Source: Streptococcus henryi DSM 19005 (GTDB lineage: Bacteria > Bacillota > Bacilli > Lactobacillales > Streptococcaceae). Taken from it: DNA of 64,000 nucleotides. The notes beneath the pieces are model-generated. The model was not told the origin of the DNA. It searched no databases and saw nothing but the letters and a program-made list of their open reading frames with translations. The position numbers and the translations under genes are program-made. The stretch covers positions 156,348 to 220,347 of the forward strand of contig NZ_AQYA01000036.1 of the NCBI RefSeq assembly GCF_000376985.1. The letters run 5' to 3'. This document shows, piece by piece, positions 34,861-44,627 of this stretch. Within the stretch, counting starts at the first letter, position 1; every line of letters begins with the position of its first letter.

Positions 34861-36852
34861 CTAATCCATGGCCTTCAATTCCAGCACCATATCACGGATT
34901 TGGGCTGCCAACTCAAAGTCAAGCAGTTCGGCTGCTTCCTGCATTTGTTTTTGCAGTTTTTTGATGGCCTCTTGACGCTCTTTATTGTTCATGGCACTGT
35001 AGTCCACGGTGTCTTCTGCCACGTCGGTCTCGTTGGCTTTAGAAATAGCGATAAGGTCACGGATTTCTTTCTTGATGGTTTGTGGGACAATGCCGTGCTC
35101 CTCATTGTAGGCCATCTGGATTTCACGACGGCGGGCCGTCTCGTCCATGGCTCTCTGCATGGAGTCCGTGATTTTATCGGCATACATGATAACATGCCCT
35201 TCGGAGTTACGAGCAGCCCGACCGATGGTCTGAACCAGTCCGCGTTCATTGCGGAGGAATCCTTCCTTGTCCGCATCCAAGATGGCAACCAAGCTCACTT
35301 CTGGCACGTCAATACCTTCGCGCAGCAAATTGATCCCAATCAAAACATCAAAGACACCCAAGCGCAAGTCACGAATAATCTCAGTACGCTCCAAGGTCTT
35401 GATATCAGAGTGCATGTACTTGACCTTGACACCCATCTCCTTGAAATAATCGGTCAAGTCCTCGGCCATCTTCTTGGTCAAGGTTGTGACAAAGGTACGC
35501 TCACCTTTTTCAGCACGAAGGTTGATTTCACCCAGGAGGTCATCCATCTGCCCCATAGTCGGACGTACTTCAACTTCTGGGTCCAAAAGACCTGTCGGAC
35601 GAATAATTTGCTCAATGACGGTATCTGTTTGTTCTTTTTCGTAGTCGCCCGGTGTCGCTGACACATAGACAATCTGGTGAACATGGCTCTCAAATTCTTC
35701 TCGGCGCAGCGGACGGTTGTCCAGTGCAGATGGGAGGCGGAAACCATAATTAACCAACATCTCCTTACGAGAGCGGTCTCCATTATACATCCCCTTAATC
35801 TGACCCATGGTCATATGACTCTCATCAATCATGATGAGGAAATCCTCAGGGAAGAAGTCCAGCAAGGTGAAAGGCGGTTCCCCTTCAGAACGGCCATCCA
35901 TATGACGAGAATAGTTTTCGACACCGTTGGTGTAGCCCATCTCTCGCAGCATTTCCACGTCGTATTCCGTTCTCTGGCGAATGCGCTGAGCTTCTATCAG
36001 CTTTCCTTCAGATTCAAAGAGCTTGACCTGCTCTTCCATCTCGTCCATGATATTTTGGATGGCATGCTCCATGTGCTCATCATTGGTCATGAAGTGGGTG
36101 GCTGGGAAAATAGCCAAGTGATCAACTTCACCCAATACACGACCAGTCAGGCTTTCAATCTCACGAATGCGGTCAATTTCATCCCCGAAGAATTCCACAC
36201 GAAAGGCGTGCTCGTCACGGCTGGCTGGGAAGATTTCCACGACATCCCCACGAACACGAAAGCGCCCACGCTGAAAATCGATATCATTGCGCTCAAACTG
36301 GATATCCACCAAGTCATTAAGCAATTGGTCTCGGGAAATATCCTGACCAGGACGCAGACTGACCACGCTATCGGCGTATTCCTTAGGTGAACCCAAACCG
36401 TAGATACAAGACACAGAAGCTACCACGATGACATCATTGCGCTCTAGTAGGGCTGAAGTGGCAGAATGGCGGAGCTTATCAATTTCATCATTGACTGAGC
36501 TGTCTTTTTCGATATAGGTATCAGATGAAGGGACATAGGCCTCGGGCTGATAATAATCATAGTAGGATACAAAGTATTCCACAGCATTGTCTGGGAAGAA
36601 TTCTTTGAATTCCCCATAAAGCTGACCCGCCAAGGTCTTGTTGTGGGCGATGACCAGCGTTGGCTTGTTTACTCTCTGAATAACCTGACTCATGGTATAG
36701 GTCTTACCAGTCCCTGTTGCCCCCATGAGAATTTGCGCTTTTTCACCACCTTCGATGTTATCAACCAAGGCTTCTATAGCCTGAGGCTGATCTCCAGATG
36801 GCTCATATTTTGATACTAATTTAAAGTGATTATTTTCTTGTCTGTCTATCAT
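34861..36852 (-). CDS. uvrB: UvrABC excinuclease subunit B
   Basis: Helicase-like damage verification subunit of nucleotide excision repair, 663 residues. Walker [11 protein letters not shown] near residue 41; the strand-clamping beta-hairpin [20 protein letters not shown] near 98; helicase motifs DESH and [12 protein letters not shown]. The C-terminal UVR motif ([20 protein letters not shown]) binds UvrC. Start [18 protein letters not shown]. UvrA is encoded 31 kb away. Long open frames on the opposite strand are shadows. Confidence 0.97.
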   Translation of the reverse strand: MIDRQENNHFKLVSKYEPSGDQPQAIEALVDNIEGGEKAQILMGATGTGKTYTMSQVIQRVNKPTLVIAHNKTLAGQLYGEFKEFFPDNAVEYFVSYYDYYQPEAYVPSSDTYIEKDSSVNDEIDKLRHSATSALLERNDVIVVASVSCIYGLGSPKEYADSVVSLRPGQDISRDQLLNDLVDIQFERNDIDFQRGRFRVRGDVVEIFPASRDEHAFRVEFFGDEIDRIREIESLTGRVLGEVDHLAIFPATHFMTNDEHMEHAIQNIMDEMEEQVKLFESEGKLIEAQRIRQRTEYDVEMLREMGYTNGVENYSRHMDGRSEGEPPFTLLDFFPEDFLIMIDESHMTMGQIKGMYNGDRSRKEMLVNYGFRLPSALDNRPLRREEFESHVHQIVYVSATPGDYEKEQTDTVIEQIIRPTGLLDPEVEVRPTMGQMDDLLGEINLRAEKGERTFVTTLTKKMAEDLTDYFKEMGVKVKYMHSDIKTLERTEIIRDLRLGVFDVLIGINLLREGIDVPEVSLVAILDADKEGFLRNERGLVQTIGRAARNSEGHVIMYADKITDSMQRAMDETARRREIQMAYNEEHGIVPQTIKKEIRDLIAISKANETDVAEDTVDYSAMNNKERQEAIKKLQKQMQEAAELLDFELAAQIRDMVLELKAMD

Positions 36853-36890
36853 AATTTACCTCATTTCCTACTATTTTATCACAAGTAAAA

Positions 36891-36920
36891 AGAAGACTGA
36901 GCTTTGAAACTCAGTCTTCT
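36891..36920 (-). terminator. Terminator overlapping the end of the CPBP gene
   Basis: AGAAGACTGAG pairs with CTCAGTCTTCT; the T tract follows on the minus strand. The right arm includes the CPBP stop region. Confidence 0.85.
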
Positions 36921-37828
36921 GTATTTTCTTTTTTCAATTGCAGAGCTAGGTAGATAATTCCTAAAAGCAAGGCTATGCTTGCCATTAGACTGCCTTCGGT
37001 TCCAAAGGCTCCACCAGAAATCCAATCTGCAGCGCCAGCCTTATTTCCAAAGTAGAACAGAGAAGAACCTGCACCTGAACCACTGACGGCAACACCGAAA
37101 ACATTGCCCTGAGTGAAATTCCAAGCGCCGTGCAGACCAGCAACACCCCAGATATTGTCAGTCTTAAGCATGTAGAGGGCCATGAAAACACCCGACAGGA
37201 TGATACTTAAAATTGATAAAAATGTGACATTAGCATTAGCTAAATGCATAAGCCCGAATAGACTGCTTGAAATAGCAACTGCAATAGCCAAATTAGAACG
37301 CTTATTAATGATAGGCAGGAGCCAGGCGCGTGTTAAAAGCTCCTCAGTGCCGCCCTGGATAAACCAAAATGGTATTGTTGTCAACACATAAAGAAGGCTA
37401 GCACCTGAAAAATCGACAGCAGTCAATTCAACACCACCAAAGATATAAGTCAATAAAAAGGCAAGGCTGAAAATGAGCATCCCTACTCCCCAACCTTTAA
37501 GAATCTCAAAAAACCATTTTTTCCTGAAAAATCCAAGACTAGAAATTGGACGCTTCTCGTACCACTTAACCCATGCAAAAAGAGTCAGAGCAACAAAGGC
37601 AAATAGACCAAGTTCAAGATGCAAAAGGTTAAAAATATCAGCTACAGCATCAAGATTAGTTATATTCATCATATAGTAAGGTATGGCAAGAATACCAACT
37701 ACTATCCCACCAAGAAAAGAACCACCAAAAAAGAAAATCTCTACCATCAAACATGCGAGAATAATCATCAACCATGCTGGCAGTTTTTCATACCGTGTAG
37801 TCGTGTTTTCCAACATTCTTTTTTTCAT
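36911..37828 (-). CDS. CPBP-family intramembrane metalloprotease
   Basis: 305-residue membrane protein with about eight hydrophobic segments. All three CPBP (Abi, CAAX protease) motifs are visible: EExxxR as GGTEELLTRAW near 165, FxxxH as FGLMH near 190, and HxxxN as HGAWN near 237. Such proteins process prenylated or peptide substrates, and some give immunity to their own bacteriocins. No bacteriocin precursor is adjacent. GAGGAGTAAT precedes the ATG. Precise role unknown. Confidence 0.88.
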   Translation of the reverse strand: MKKRMLENTTTRYEKLPAWLMIILACLMVEIFFFGGSFLGGIVVGILAIPYYMMNITNLDAVADIFNLLHLELGLFAFVALTLFAWVKWYEKRPISSLGFFRKKWFFEILKGWGVGMLIFSLAFLLTYIFGGVELTAVDFSGASLLYVLTTIPFWFIQGGTEELLTRAWLLPIINKRSNLAIAVAISSSLFGLMHLANANVTFLSILSIILSGVFMALYMLKTDNIWGVAGLHGAWNFTQGNVFGVAVSGSGAGSSLFYFGNKAGAADWISGGAFGTEGSLMASIALLLGIIYLALQLKKENTED

Positions 37829-38187
37829 CCTATAATTACTCCTCTTCTATTAACTTTTGATAAAAAATGTTACTCTTCAATAAAAATATGTTAGCTTAAA
37901 TTACAAGTCACAGACAGTTTTAGAATCTCAAAAAGAATCTATAATAATGTTCCATTGAATTATGAAGCATGGTGAGAAGGGGCGGGCCTCCGATTACAGC
38001 AGTTATTTCTTTAATTGTTTCCGTACTATAACATTAATACAACTATTGTACTTCTTTTCATCATCAAATTCAACTATTAACTTCCTAACTTTAAATGTTA
38101 TATAACCTGACACCGAAATATCGTATTTCTTGCTAAAATTACTGAATTTTGCTATAATTTTATCTAATAATATTAAAGGAGACTATC
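37829..38187. other. Divergent 359-bp gap between CPBP and glnP
   Basis: Apart from the glnP promoter near the right end I see only AT-rich sequence and a GC-rich island GAAGGGGCGGGCCTCC at about 37975-37990, whose meaning is unclear. Confidence 0.4.
38130..38158 (+). promoter_or_regulatory. glnP-glnQ promoter
   Basis: -35 TTGCTA (38130-38135), 17-base spacer, -10 TATAAT (38153-38158), about 30 bases before the start codon. Confidence 0.75.
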
Positions 38188-40356
38188 ATGCAGCACAAAT
38201 TTAAAGCTCTAATGCTAGCAATGCTCTCAGTATTCTTTGTGTTTGGTGCTAAAGTTAGCGCAGATACTATTAACATTGTATCTGATACAGCTTATGCCCC
38301 ATTCGAATTTAAAGACTCTGACCAAATTTATAAAGGAATTGATGTTGACATTATCAACGAAGTTGCTTCACGTCAAGGATGGGACATTAATATGACCTAC
38401 CCTGGTTTCGATGCCGCTGTCAATGCTGTTCAAGCTGGACAAGCTGATGCTCTTATGGCAGGAACTACTATCACTGAAGCTCGCCAGAAAGTTTTCACTT
38501 TCTCTGATCCCTACTATGATACAAAAATTGTTGTCTATACACGAGATAGCTCCAGCATCTCAAAATATAGCCAGCTCAAAGGTAAAGTAGTTGGTGTCAA
38601 AAACGGCACAGCTGCCCAAACTTTCTTAGAAGAGAACAAGGATAAGTATGGGTATAGCATTAAAACATTCGACACCGGTGATTTAATGAATAATAGTCTT
38701 GATACTGGTTCCATTGATGCCGCTATGGATGACATGCCCGTTGTTCAATATGCTATCAGCCAAGGCAAAAAATATGCTGTTAATATGTCTGGTGAATCCA
38801 TTGGAAGCTTTGGTTTTGCAGTTAAAAAAGGCTCAGCCTATGAACACCTTATCCCTGAATTCAACGAAGCCCTAGCTGCTATGAAGGCTGATGGTACTTA
38901 TGAAAGTATTATGACAAAATGGTTGGGAGCAGCAAGTACCCAAACTGGTGAAACAACTGGAGATGCTTCAGCCAAAGCGACACCTGTAAAATCTACATAC
39001 AAAATCGTTATGGATTCCTCTTTTGCTCCTTTCGAGTATCAGAATGATGGAGGTAAATACGTTGGTATTGATATTGACCTCATTAAAGCAATTGCTGATC
39101 AACAAGGTTTCACAATCGAGCTCTCTAATCCTGGATTCGATGCTGCGCTGAATGCAGTACAAGCCGGACAAGCTGATGCTGTAATGGCCGGTATGTCTAT
39201 TACAGATGCCCGTAAAGAAATCTTTGATTTCTCTGATAGCTACTACACTTCAAACATTCTTCTTGCTGTTAAAGCTGGAAGCACTGTTCAGTCATATGAA
39301 GACTTGAGTGGAAAAACAGTTGGTTCCAAAAATGGTACAGCTTCTTATTCTTTCCTTGAAAGTAATGCAAGCAAATATGGATACTCACTCAAAGCCTTTG
39401 ATGAAGCATCTTCAATGTATGACAGTTTAAACTCTGGCTCTATTGATGCTTTAATGGATGATGAAGCTGTTCTTAAATATGCTATCCAACAGGGACGTAA
39501 CTTTGAAACACCTATTAAGGGAGAACCATCTGGTGAATATGGTTTTGCAGTTAAAAAAGGCAATAATCCTGAATTAATTGAAATGTTCAACAATGGTCTT
39601 GCTGCTCTCAAAAAATCAGGTGAGTATGATACTATTATTGAAAAATATCTCGGCTCTGAGGAAACTACAACAACATCTACAGTAGATGAAACAACTATCC
39701 CGGGTCTCATCTCTAACAACTACAAACAACTCCTCTCTGGTTTAGGTACAACTCTAAGTTTGACATTGATTTCCTTTGCCATCGCTATGATTATCGGTAT
39801 CATCTTTGGTATGATGGCAGTATCACCTAGCCGTGCTCTTAGAACTATCGCTGCTATCTTCGTTGACGTTGTTCGTGGTATCCCACTTATGATTGTTGCA
39901 GCCTTCATTTTCTGGGGTATTCCTAACCTCTTTGAATCACTAACTGGACGCCAAAGCCCAATCAATGACTTTGTTGCGGCTACTATTGCTCTTTCCTTAA
40001 ATGGCGGAGCTTATATTGCTGAAATCGTTCGTGGTGGTATTGAAGCCGTTCCTGGTGGACAAATGGAAGCCAGTCGAAGTCTTGGTATTTCATATGGTAA
40101 GACCATGCAAAAAGTTATCTTGCCACAAGCTGTTCGACTCATGTTGCCAAACTTCATTAACCAATTTGTTATCTCATTGAAAGATACTACTATCGTATCT
40201 GCTATCGGTTTGATTGAACTTTTCCAAACTGGTAAAATCATCATTGCTCGTAACTACCAATCATTCCGTATGTATGCTATCTTAGCAGTCATCTATTTGG
40301 TTATGATTACTCTATTGACACGCCTAGCAAAACGTTTAGAAAAGAGGCTTAAATAA
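38188..40356 (+). CDS. glnP: Glutamine-type amino acid ABC transporter: two substrate-binding domains fused to permease
   Basis: 722 residues. Signal segment 1-25; two tandem solute-binding domains (about 27-250 and 267-490). Each carries the phrase [20 protein letters not shown] or its twin [20 protein letters not shown], so they arose by internal duplication. A permease domain (about 515-722) has the EAA loop [20 protein letters not shown]. This layout matches GlnP of Lactococcus lactis, which takes up glutamine, glutamate and asparagine. Ribosome-binding site AAAGGAGA. Overlaps glnQ by one base. The exact amino acid is inferred. Confidence 0.92.
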   Translation: MQHKFKALMLAMLSVFFVFGAKVSADTINIVSDTAYAPFEFKDSDQIYKGIDVDIINEVASRQGWDINMTYPGFDAAVNAVQAGQADALMAGTTITEARQKVFTFSDPYYDTKIVVYTRDSSSISKYSQLKGKVVGVKNGTAAQTFLEENKDKYGYSIKTFDTGDLMNNSLDTGSIDAAMDDMPVVQYAISQGKKYAVNMSGESIGSFGFAVKKGSAYEHLIPEFNEALAAMKADGTYESIMTKWLGAASTQTGETTGDASAKATPVKSTYKIVMDSSFAPFEYQNDGGKYVGIDIDLIKAIADQQGFTIELSNPGFDAALNAVQAGQADAVMAGMSITDARKEIFDFSDSYYTSNILLAVKAGSTVQSYEDLSGKTVGSKNGTASYSFLESNASKYGYSLKAFDEASSMYDSLNSGSIDALMDDEAVLKYAIQQGRNFETPIKGEPSGEYGFAVKKGNNPELIEMFNNGLAALKKSGEYDTIIEKYLGSEETTTTSTVDETTIPGLISNNYKQLLSGLGTTLSLTLISFAIAMIIGIIFGMMAVSPSRALRTIAAIFVDVVRGIPLMIVAAFIFWGIPNLFESLTGRQSPINDFVAATIALSLNGGAYIAEIVRGGIEAVPGGQMEASRSLGISYGKTMQKVILPQAVRLMLPNFINQFVISLKDTTIVSAIGLIELFQTGKIIIARNYQSFRMYAILAVIYLVMITLLTRLAKRLEKRLK

Positions 40357-41096
40357 TGACAGAATTGAAAATTGACGTCCAAGACTTGCACAAGTCTTAC
40401 GGAAAAAATGAAGTTCTCAAAGGTATTGATGCCAAATTCTATGAAGGGGATGTGGTCTGCATCATCGGACCTTCCGGTTCTGGTAAATCAACCTTTCTTC
40501 GTACCCTTAACCTTCTCGAAAGTGTTACAAGTGGTAAAGTTGTCGTCGACGGTTATGAACTCTCAGACCCTAAAACAAATGTTGACAAGGCTCGTGAAAA
40601 TATCGGTATGGTCTTCCAACATTTTAATCTTTTCCCACATATGACAGTCCTTGAAAACATTACCTTTGCTCCAGTTGAATTGGGTAAAGAAAGTAAAGAA
40701 GAGGCTGAAAAGCATGCTATGGAATTACTTGAAAAAGTTGGACTAGCAGATAAAGCAGATGCTAAACCAGATAGTCTCTCAGGTGGACAAAAACAACGTG
40801 TTGCCATCGCTCGAAGCTTGGCTATGAATCCAGATATCATGCTCTTTGACGAACCAACTTCTGCCCTTGACCCTGAAATGGTCGGTGACGTTCTTAATGT
40901 TATGAAAGACTTGGCAGAACAAGGTATGACCATGCTTATCGTAACCCATGAAATGGGCTTCGCCCGCAAGGTTGCTAATCGTGTTATCTTTACCGACGGA
41001 GGCCAATTCCTTGAAGATGGCACTCCAGAACAAATTTTTGATAGCCCACAACACCCACGACTTATTGAATTCCTAGATAAAGTCTTGAATGTTTAA
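40356..41096 (+). CDS. glnQ: Polar amino acid ABC transporter ATP-binding protein
   Basis: 246-residue ATPase paired with the preceding fused transporter; ATG overlaps its stop (TAATG). Walker [10 protein letters not shown] near residue 37, Q-loop [10 protein letters not shown], signature [16 protein letters not shown], Walker [15 protein letters not shown] (here [14 protein letters not shown]), switch His in IVTHEMGFA. Followed by a strong terminator. Confidence 0.95.
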   Translation: MTELKIDVQDLHKSYGKNEVLKGIDAKFYEGDVVCIIGPSGSGKSTFLRTLNLLESVTSGKVVVDGYELSDPKTNVDKARENIGMVFQHFNLFPHMTVLENITFAPVELGKESKEEAEKHAMELLEKVGLADKADAKPDSLSGGQKQRVAIARSLAMNPDIMLFDEPTSALDPEMVGDVLNVMKDLAEQGMTMLIVTHEMGFARKVANRVIFTDGGQFLEDGTPEQIFDSPQHPRLIEFLDKVLNV

Positions 41097-41106
41097 CTAA
41101 TTTATA

Positions 41107-41133
41107 AGAGAGCCAGATTTAATCTGACTCTCT
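41107..41133 (+). terminator. Terminator of glnP-glnQ
   Basis: AGAGAGCCAGAT pairs with ATCTGACTCTCT across a 3-base loop, then TTCTT. Confidence 0.85.
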
Positions 41134-41177
41134 TTCTTAATTCTTCACGCTATCTAGTTGCTTGGTTTTTAAAATAA

Positions 41178-41699
41178 TCATAGAATATCCTGACAATCAG
41201 CTAACCCTTCCAAGAATACATCTGCCTCATGTCTATTCTTAAAAATATAAACCTTCTTATCTGGAAATTGATCAATTAAACTAATAATCTGCTCTCTGCC
41301 AGTCTCAGGAAACGCCTTAACAAAATCGATAAATTCTTGGTCAATCTCATCTTCAACCCAAGGCATATCAGGTCTTGCTTTCCCTCTTCTATTATCAATG
41401 CCTGTCAGACAAACTTGCAGAGGATAATCAAGAAACATGACAGTATCACAAGCTTGAAAACGACTGTCCATGCTAGCTCCATAATTGCCATCAATAATCC
41501 AGGATTCTTTTTTTAAGTTAGTTTTCTGTCTTTCTAAAAAGACTTCTCTATCAACCGTTGTCCCATCAGAATTCCAGTTCAATAAATCCAAATGAACTAA
41601 AGGTAAACCTGTCAAATCTGCAAGTTTTATTGAAAAAGTGGATTTTCCACTGCCTGGGCAACCAATTACAATAACTTTATCTTTAAAACACTTGGAGGA
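41178..41699 (-). CDS. FlaR-like P-loop kinase, start codon not evident
   Basis: Small P-loop kinase of the family often called DNA topology modulation protein FlaR, relatives of adenylate kinase. The frame is open from 41699 down. It contains VIVIGCPGSGKSTFSIKLAD (Walker A), then TGLPLVHLDLLNWN, SWIIDGNYGASMDSRF, DTVMFLDYP and a lid-like region. However, between the upstream stop (TAG at 41700-41702) and the P-loop there is no ATG, GTG or TTG. The first available TTG (41615) would delete the P-loop. Either the original ATG has mutated or a rare start is used; possibly a decaying gene. Its regulator and substrate are unknown. Confidence 0.6.
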   Translation of the reverse strand, partial: SSKCFKDKVIVIGCPGSGKSTFSIKLADLTGLPLVHLDLLNWNSDGTTVDREVFLERQKTNLKKESWIIDGNYGASMDSRFQACDTVMFLDYPLQVCLTGIDNRRGKARPDMPWVEDEIDQEFIDFVKAFPETGREQIISLIDQFPDKKVYIFKNRHEADVFLEGLADCQDIL

Positions 41700-41716
41700 C
41701 TAGGAGACATGAAAAT

Positions 41717-41759
41717 CTAAAAACATTTACAGTGATAAACCTTATCAAGTAATGTTTTT
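41717..41759. terminator. Hairpin between the FlaR-like and ABC-F genes
   Basis: AAAACATT pairs with AATGTTTT and inner TGATAA with TTATCA; T-rich on both strands. It may isolate the two divergent genes or belong to the ABC-F leader. Confidence 0.5.
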
Positions 41760-41826
41760 AGTGCGCTCCAAAACCATCTAGCTATCCTGTTTTTTCTCTT
41801 TACAAACAGATTCTTTGTTTGATTTG

Positions 41827-41914
41827 ATGCAAAAACTCTGGCTAGAATCAAGGTATTTTGCTTATCATTTTAGCTCACTTTTAACTCTTTACCTGATAAG
41901 GTAGAGAGTTTTTT
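41827..41914 (+). promoter_or_regulatory. Attenuator-like leader of the ABC-F gene
   Basis: A terminator (AACTCTTTACC 41883-41893 with GGTAGAGAGTT 41900-41910, then TTTTTT) stands 47 bases before the ABC-F start. A 25-codon ORF (41827-41904, MQKLWLESRYFAYHFSS...) overlaps both stem arms and stops inside the second, as in ribosome-mediated attenuation of antibiotic-resistance ABC-F genes. It lacks a Shine-Dalgarno sequence, so its translation is doubtful. Confidence 0.45.
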
Positions 41915-41960
41915 AACTGTTGAATTGACGAAAGTTAAGCCTAAAATAGAAGGAGTTTAT

Positions 41961-43466
41961 ATGTTAACTATTAATCACCTGACAATCACTCACCAAAAAG
42001 ACCTCCAGACACTTATTGATGACTTGTCCTTAGTTGTTAATGGGGGTGATAAATTAGCTTTAATTGGAGAGGAAGGTACTGGCAAGTCAACTCTCATCAA
42101 GGCTATCTATGATACCGGGCTGATTGCAGATTACTGCCAGCAAGAAGGCAGCATCACTAATCACTTCAACCGCATGGGTTACCTTCCTCAAAACATGACC
42201 TCGTCTGACCTGGATCGAGATCTCAATGACTACCTCTACCATAACATTGATTACGATAGCTTTGATTTTAACCTTTTTTATAAAATAGCAGAGCAGTTTG
42301 GTTTTGATAGCTTTAAATTTGATGATAGCCAACAGACTGTCAGATCTCTATCTGGTGGTGAGAAAATCAAGCTCCAGCTGCTAAAATTATTAGCCAATGA
42401 CCCTGATTTACTGCTCTTTGATGAGCCATCCAGTGATTTAGATTTAGAGAGTTTAGAATGGCTAGGCTCATTCATCGAGAGAACAGACAAGACAGTCATC
42501 TTCATCTCCCATGACGAAGCTCTGCTAACTAGGGCAGCTTCTGCTATCCTCCACCTTGAGCTGGTCAAGAAGCGTCAGCAAGCACGCGCCAGCTATTTTC
42601 AAGGAAATTATGAGGAATATAAAACCAATCGGAGCAATCGTTTTGAGAAGCAACTTCAGATTGCTAACAAGGAGCGAGAGGAGCATGCTAAAAAGATGGA
42701 CAAGCATCACCGCGTCCACCAAAGTGTAGAGCATGTCTTGCGTAACACACATGATAGCACTGCAGGACGTTTGTTAGCTAAGAGGATGAAGGTCGTTTTG
42801 GGACAAGAAAAAAGATTGGAGAAAGAAGCCGAGAATTTCACAGAAATTCAGCAAGAGATGGATGCAATCCAGCTCTTCTTCTCTGACATCAAACCTTTAC
42901 CAGCCAGTAAGCTCCTCTTGTCCTGGGAAAACAAGGTTTTAGACACTGGTCAAAAGGTTGATTTACTGGTTCGAGGGCAAGATAAAATGGTCATTACAGG
43001 TAAGAATGGAATGGGAAAGACTCGCCTGCTTAATCAAATCTTTAGTGAATTGTCTGCTGAGCAAGGTCTGTCTGTTGGCTATATGCCCCAGAACTATGAG
43101 GATCAGCTGGACATGAGTCAATCTGCTCTGCACTTTCTGCAAGACTCTGCCAGCCAAGAAAAAATTAGGAGCCTCTTAGCCAGTCTGCAGTTCACCAGAC
43201 AAGAAATCAATCACCCTGTTTCAGACCTTTCTGGCGGTCAAAAGGCCAAGCTTTTCCTAGCCAAAATGGTTTTGGAAGGAAACAATGTGCTTATCTTGGA
43301 TGAGCCAACCCGCCACTTCTCACCAATCAGTCAGCCACTCCTGCGACAAATGCTGCAGGACTTCGCGGGAGCCATTATCAGTGTATCACATGATAGGAAG
43401 TATATTGAAGAAGTCCCAGCTTTACGGTACCATTTAATCGATAAAAGTTTAATCAATATAGACTAA
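41961..43466 (+). CDS. ABC-F subfamily ATPase
   Basis: 501-residue soluble protein with two ABC domains and no membrane segments, so a ribosome-acting ABC-F protein rather than a transporter. First site: GEEGTGKST, LSGGEKIKLQLLK, LLFDEPSSDLD. Second: GKNGMGKTR, LSGGQKAKLFLAK, LILDEPTRHFSP. The helical linker between them (about 215-300) is Lys/Glu-rich. Start 41961 (MLTINHLTI) has GAAGGAG; an in-frame ATG at 41925 lies upstream of the ribosome-binding site. Could be a housekeeping translation factor or protect against ribosome-targeting antibiotics; the leader favours the latter, but this is inference. Confidence 0.9.
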   Translation: MLTINHLTITHQKDLQTLIDDLSLVVNGGDKLALIGEEGTGKSTLIKAIYDTGLIADYCQQEGSITNHFNRMGYLPQNMTSSDLDRDLNDYLYHNIDYDSFDFNLFYKIAEQFGFDSFKFDDSQQTVRSLSGGEKIKLQLLKLLANDPDLLLFDEPSSDLDLESLEWLGSFIERTDKTVIFISHDEALLTRAASAILHLELVKKRQQARASYFQGNYEEYKTNRSNRFEKQLQIANKEREEHAKKMDKHHRVHQSVEHVLRNTHDSTAGRLLAKRMKVVLGQEKRLEKEAENFTEIQQEMDAIQLFFSDIKPLPASKLLLSWENKVLDTGQKVDLLVRGQDKMVITGKNGMGKTRLLNQIFSELSAEQGLSVGYMPQNYEDQLDMSQSALHFLQDSASQEKIRSLLASLQFTRQEINHPVSDLSGGQKAKLFLAKMVLEGNNVLILDEPTRHFSPISQPLLRQMLQDFAGAIISVSHDRKYIEEVPALRYHLIDKSLINID

Positions 43467-43486
43467 GGCAACATAATCTCATATTA

Positions 43487-43519
43487 AAGACTCTCGAAAA
43501 CAAACAGCCGAGAGTCTTT
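43487..43519 (+). terminator. Terminator of the ABC-F gene
   Basis: AAGACTCTCG pairs with CGAGAGTCTT, followed by T run. Confidence 0.9.
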
Positions 43520-43634
43520 TTGTTTAAAAAGAAAAAATTGAGGAATTCTTCCGATGTCATTTTCTTCAAACATCACAATCTATTACACCAATCACTGCTA
43601 TGCAATATGTATGCTACTCTTTAACCAATAATTC

Positions 43635-44198
43635 TCAGTCCTCAAGACCATATATTCTAAGACCACTTTCTGTGTCTTCTACCAAAATTTTTTGATTGGT
43701 AAATTTGCAAGTAAGGAGATAGGTATAATAGAAATCACCCGTACATCCAGCAGCATGCATAGCTGCTAGCAGGGTATAGCCCATGAGTGACATAAGATTT
43801 AAAGCGTAAATCAGAGTTAAAAAAGATGTCAAGCAGACAAAGGGAGCTAGGGTTATGACGAGCATCTGTACTCTAGTATAGTGAGAGCCTGGGCTGGTAG
43901 CATAGGCCATACCCGATTTCCACACAATCCCAAAAGTTACCTTATTCTCTGGTTTAAAGATTTTGAAAAAAAGCCCGTGTATTAATTCATGGACGACTAG
44001 AATGACCAGGAAGCATAGCAGAGCTAGAAAGGGATCTAATGGATTAATGACCAGCGTTCTACCACTACTTTCCTGAATTACCAAGCCCAACCTATAGAAA
44101 AGTGGCAAAAAGGCAAGGAATAAAATTAGAGCAACAAGATTCAAAACTATAACTAACTTCTTATTATGTAGAATATCTGTCTCTTTTAATAATTTCAT
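43635..44198 (-). CDS. DUF3267 membrane protein, putative zinc metalloprotease
   Basis: 187 residues from MKLLKETDILHNKKLVIVL, with AGGTGG before the ATG; upstream in-frame ATG codons are not supported. About five hydrophobic segments. The zincin-like motif HELIHG (HExxH) sits near residue 70, as in DUF3267 proteins. A following VTFGIVWKSGMAYATSPGSH region is typical. Substrate unknown; catalysis is inferred only from the HExxH. Confidence 0.75.
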   Translation of the reverse strand: MKLLKETDILHNKKLVIVLNLVALILFLAFLPLFYRLGLVIQESSGRTLVINPLDPFLALLCFLVILVVHELIHGLFFKIFKPENKVTFGIVWKSGMAYATSPGSHYTRVQMLVITLAPFVCLTSFLTLIYALNLMSLMGYTLLAAMHAAGCTGDFYYTYLLTCKFTNQKILVEDTESGLRIYGLED

Positions 44199-44360
44199 AG
44201 GACCACCTCTATTTTCTAAAAAAATTAGCTTTCCTGCTGAACACCCTGATAACAATAATAAATCATGAAATTTTTCCCTTAACTTGATTATATTGTAACA
44301 CTTCTTTTTCTTTTTAATAAATATCTTAGTCAAAAATATGATGATTTTTGTCATTTTTTA

Positions 44361-44545
44361 ACACTCAATGAAATTCAAAATCTGAATAAATCTAACCCGT
44401 TCCACCAATTACGACTTCATGTCTTTAAGTAAGAGACTCATTCTTGCTTTTCTCAAGTGGAGTTTTAGAGGTTGGGGACTGGATCATCGCCAAACGTTTT
44501 CCTTTGAACTGTACAGCTCTTCAGATTTTGAATTTGTATGAGTAT
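44361..44545. repeat. MITE-like element family 3 (185 bp)
   Basis: Termini ACACTCAATGAAATTCAAAA/TCTGAA and the reverse complement of TTCAGATTTTGAATTTGTAT/GAGTAT match at 22 of 26 positions. The ATACTC end resembles the BOX-like elements, but the centre differs. No open frame inside. Confidence 0.6.
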
Positions 44546-44576
44546 AAATTCTTGTCAGAATCTGTTTGAGAACAAC

Positions 44577-44612
44577 AAAAAGCCTGAAATCATATTTTAA
44601 ATGACTTCAGAC
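44577..44612 (-). terminator. Terminator of the 6-phospho-beta-glucosidase gene
   Basis: AGTCTGAAGTCAT pairs imperfectly with ATGATTTCAGGCT on the minus strand, followed by TTTTT. Confidence 0.75.
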
Positions 44613-44627
44613 TCTAATTTTTGTGGC

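Larger units (their letters stand above)
44199..44627. other. 429-bp gap with a 185-bp terminal-inverted-repeat element
   Basis: Contains the promoter region of the DUF3267 gene, the element at 44361-44545 and the terminator of the beta-glucosidase gene; no gene. Confidence 0.5.

Noticed and set aside
34792..36390. Two long plus-strand open frames (289 and 237 codons) opposite uvrB
   Set aside because: They are antisense to a certain uvrB, have no ribosome-binding site and no domain resemblance; their length follows from codon bias of uvrB.
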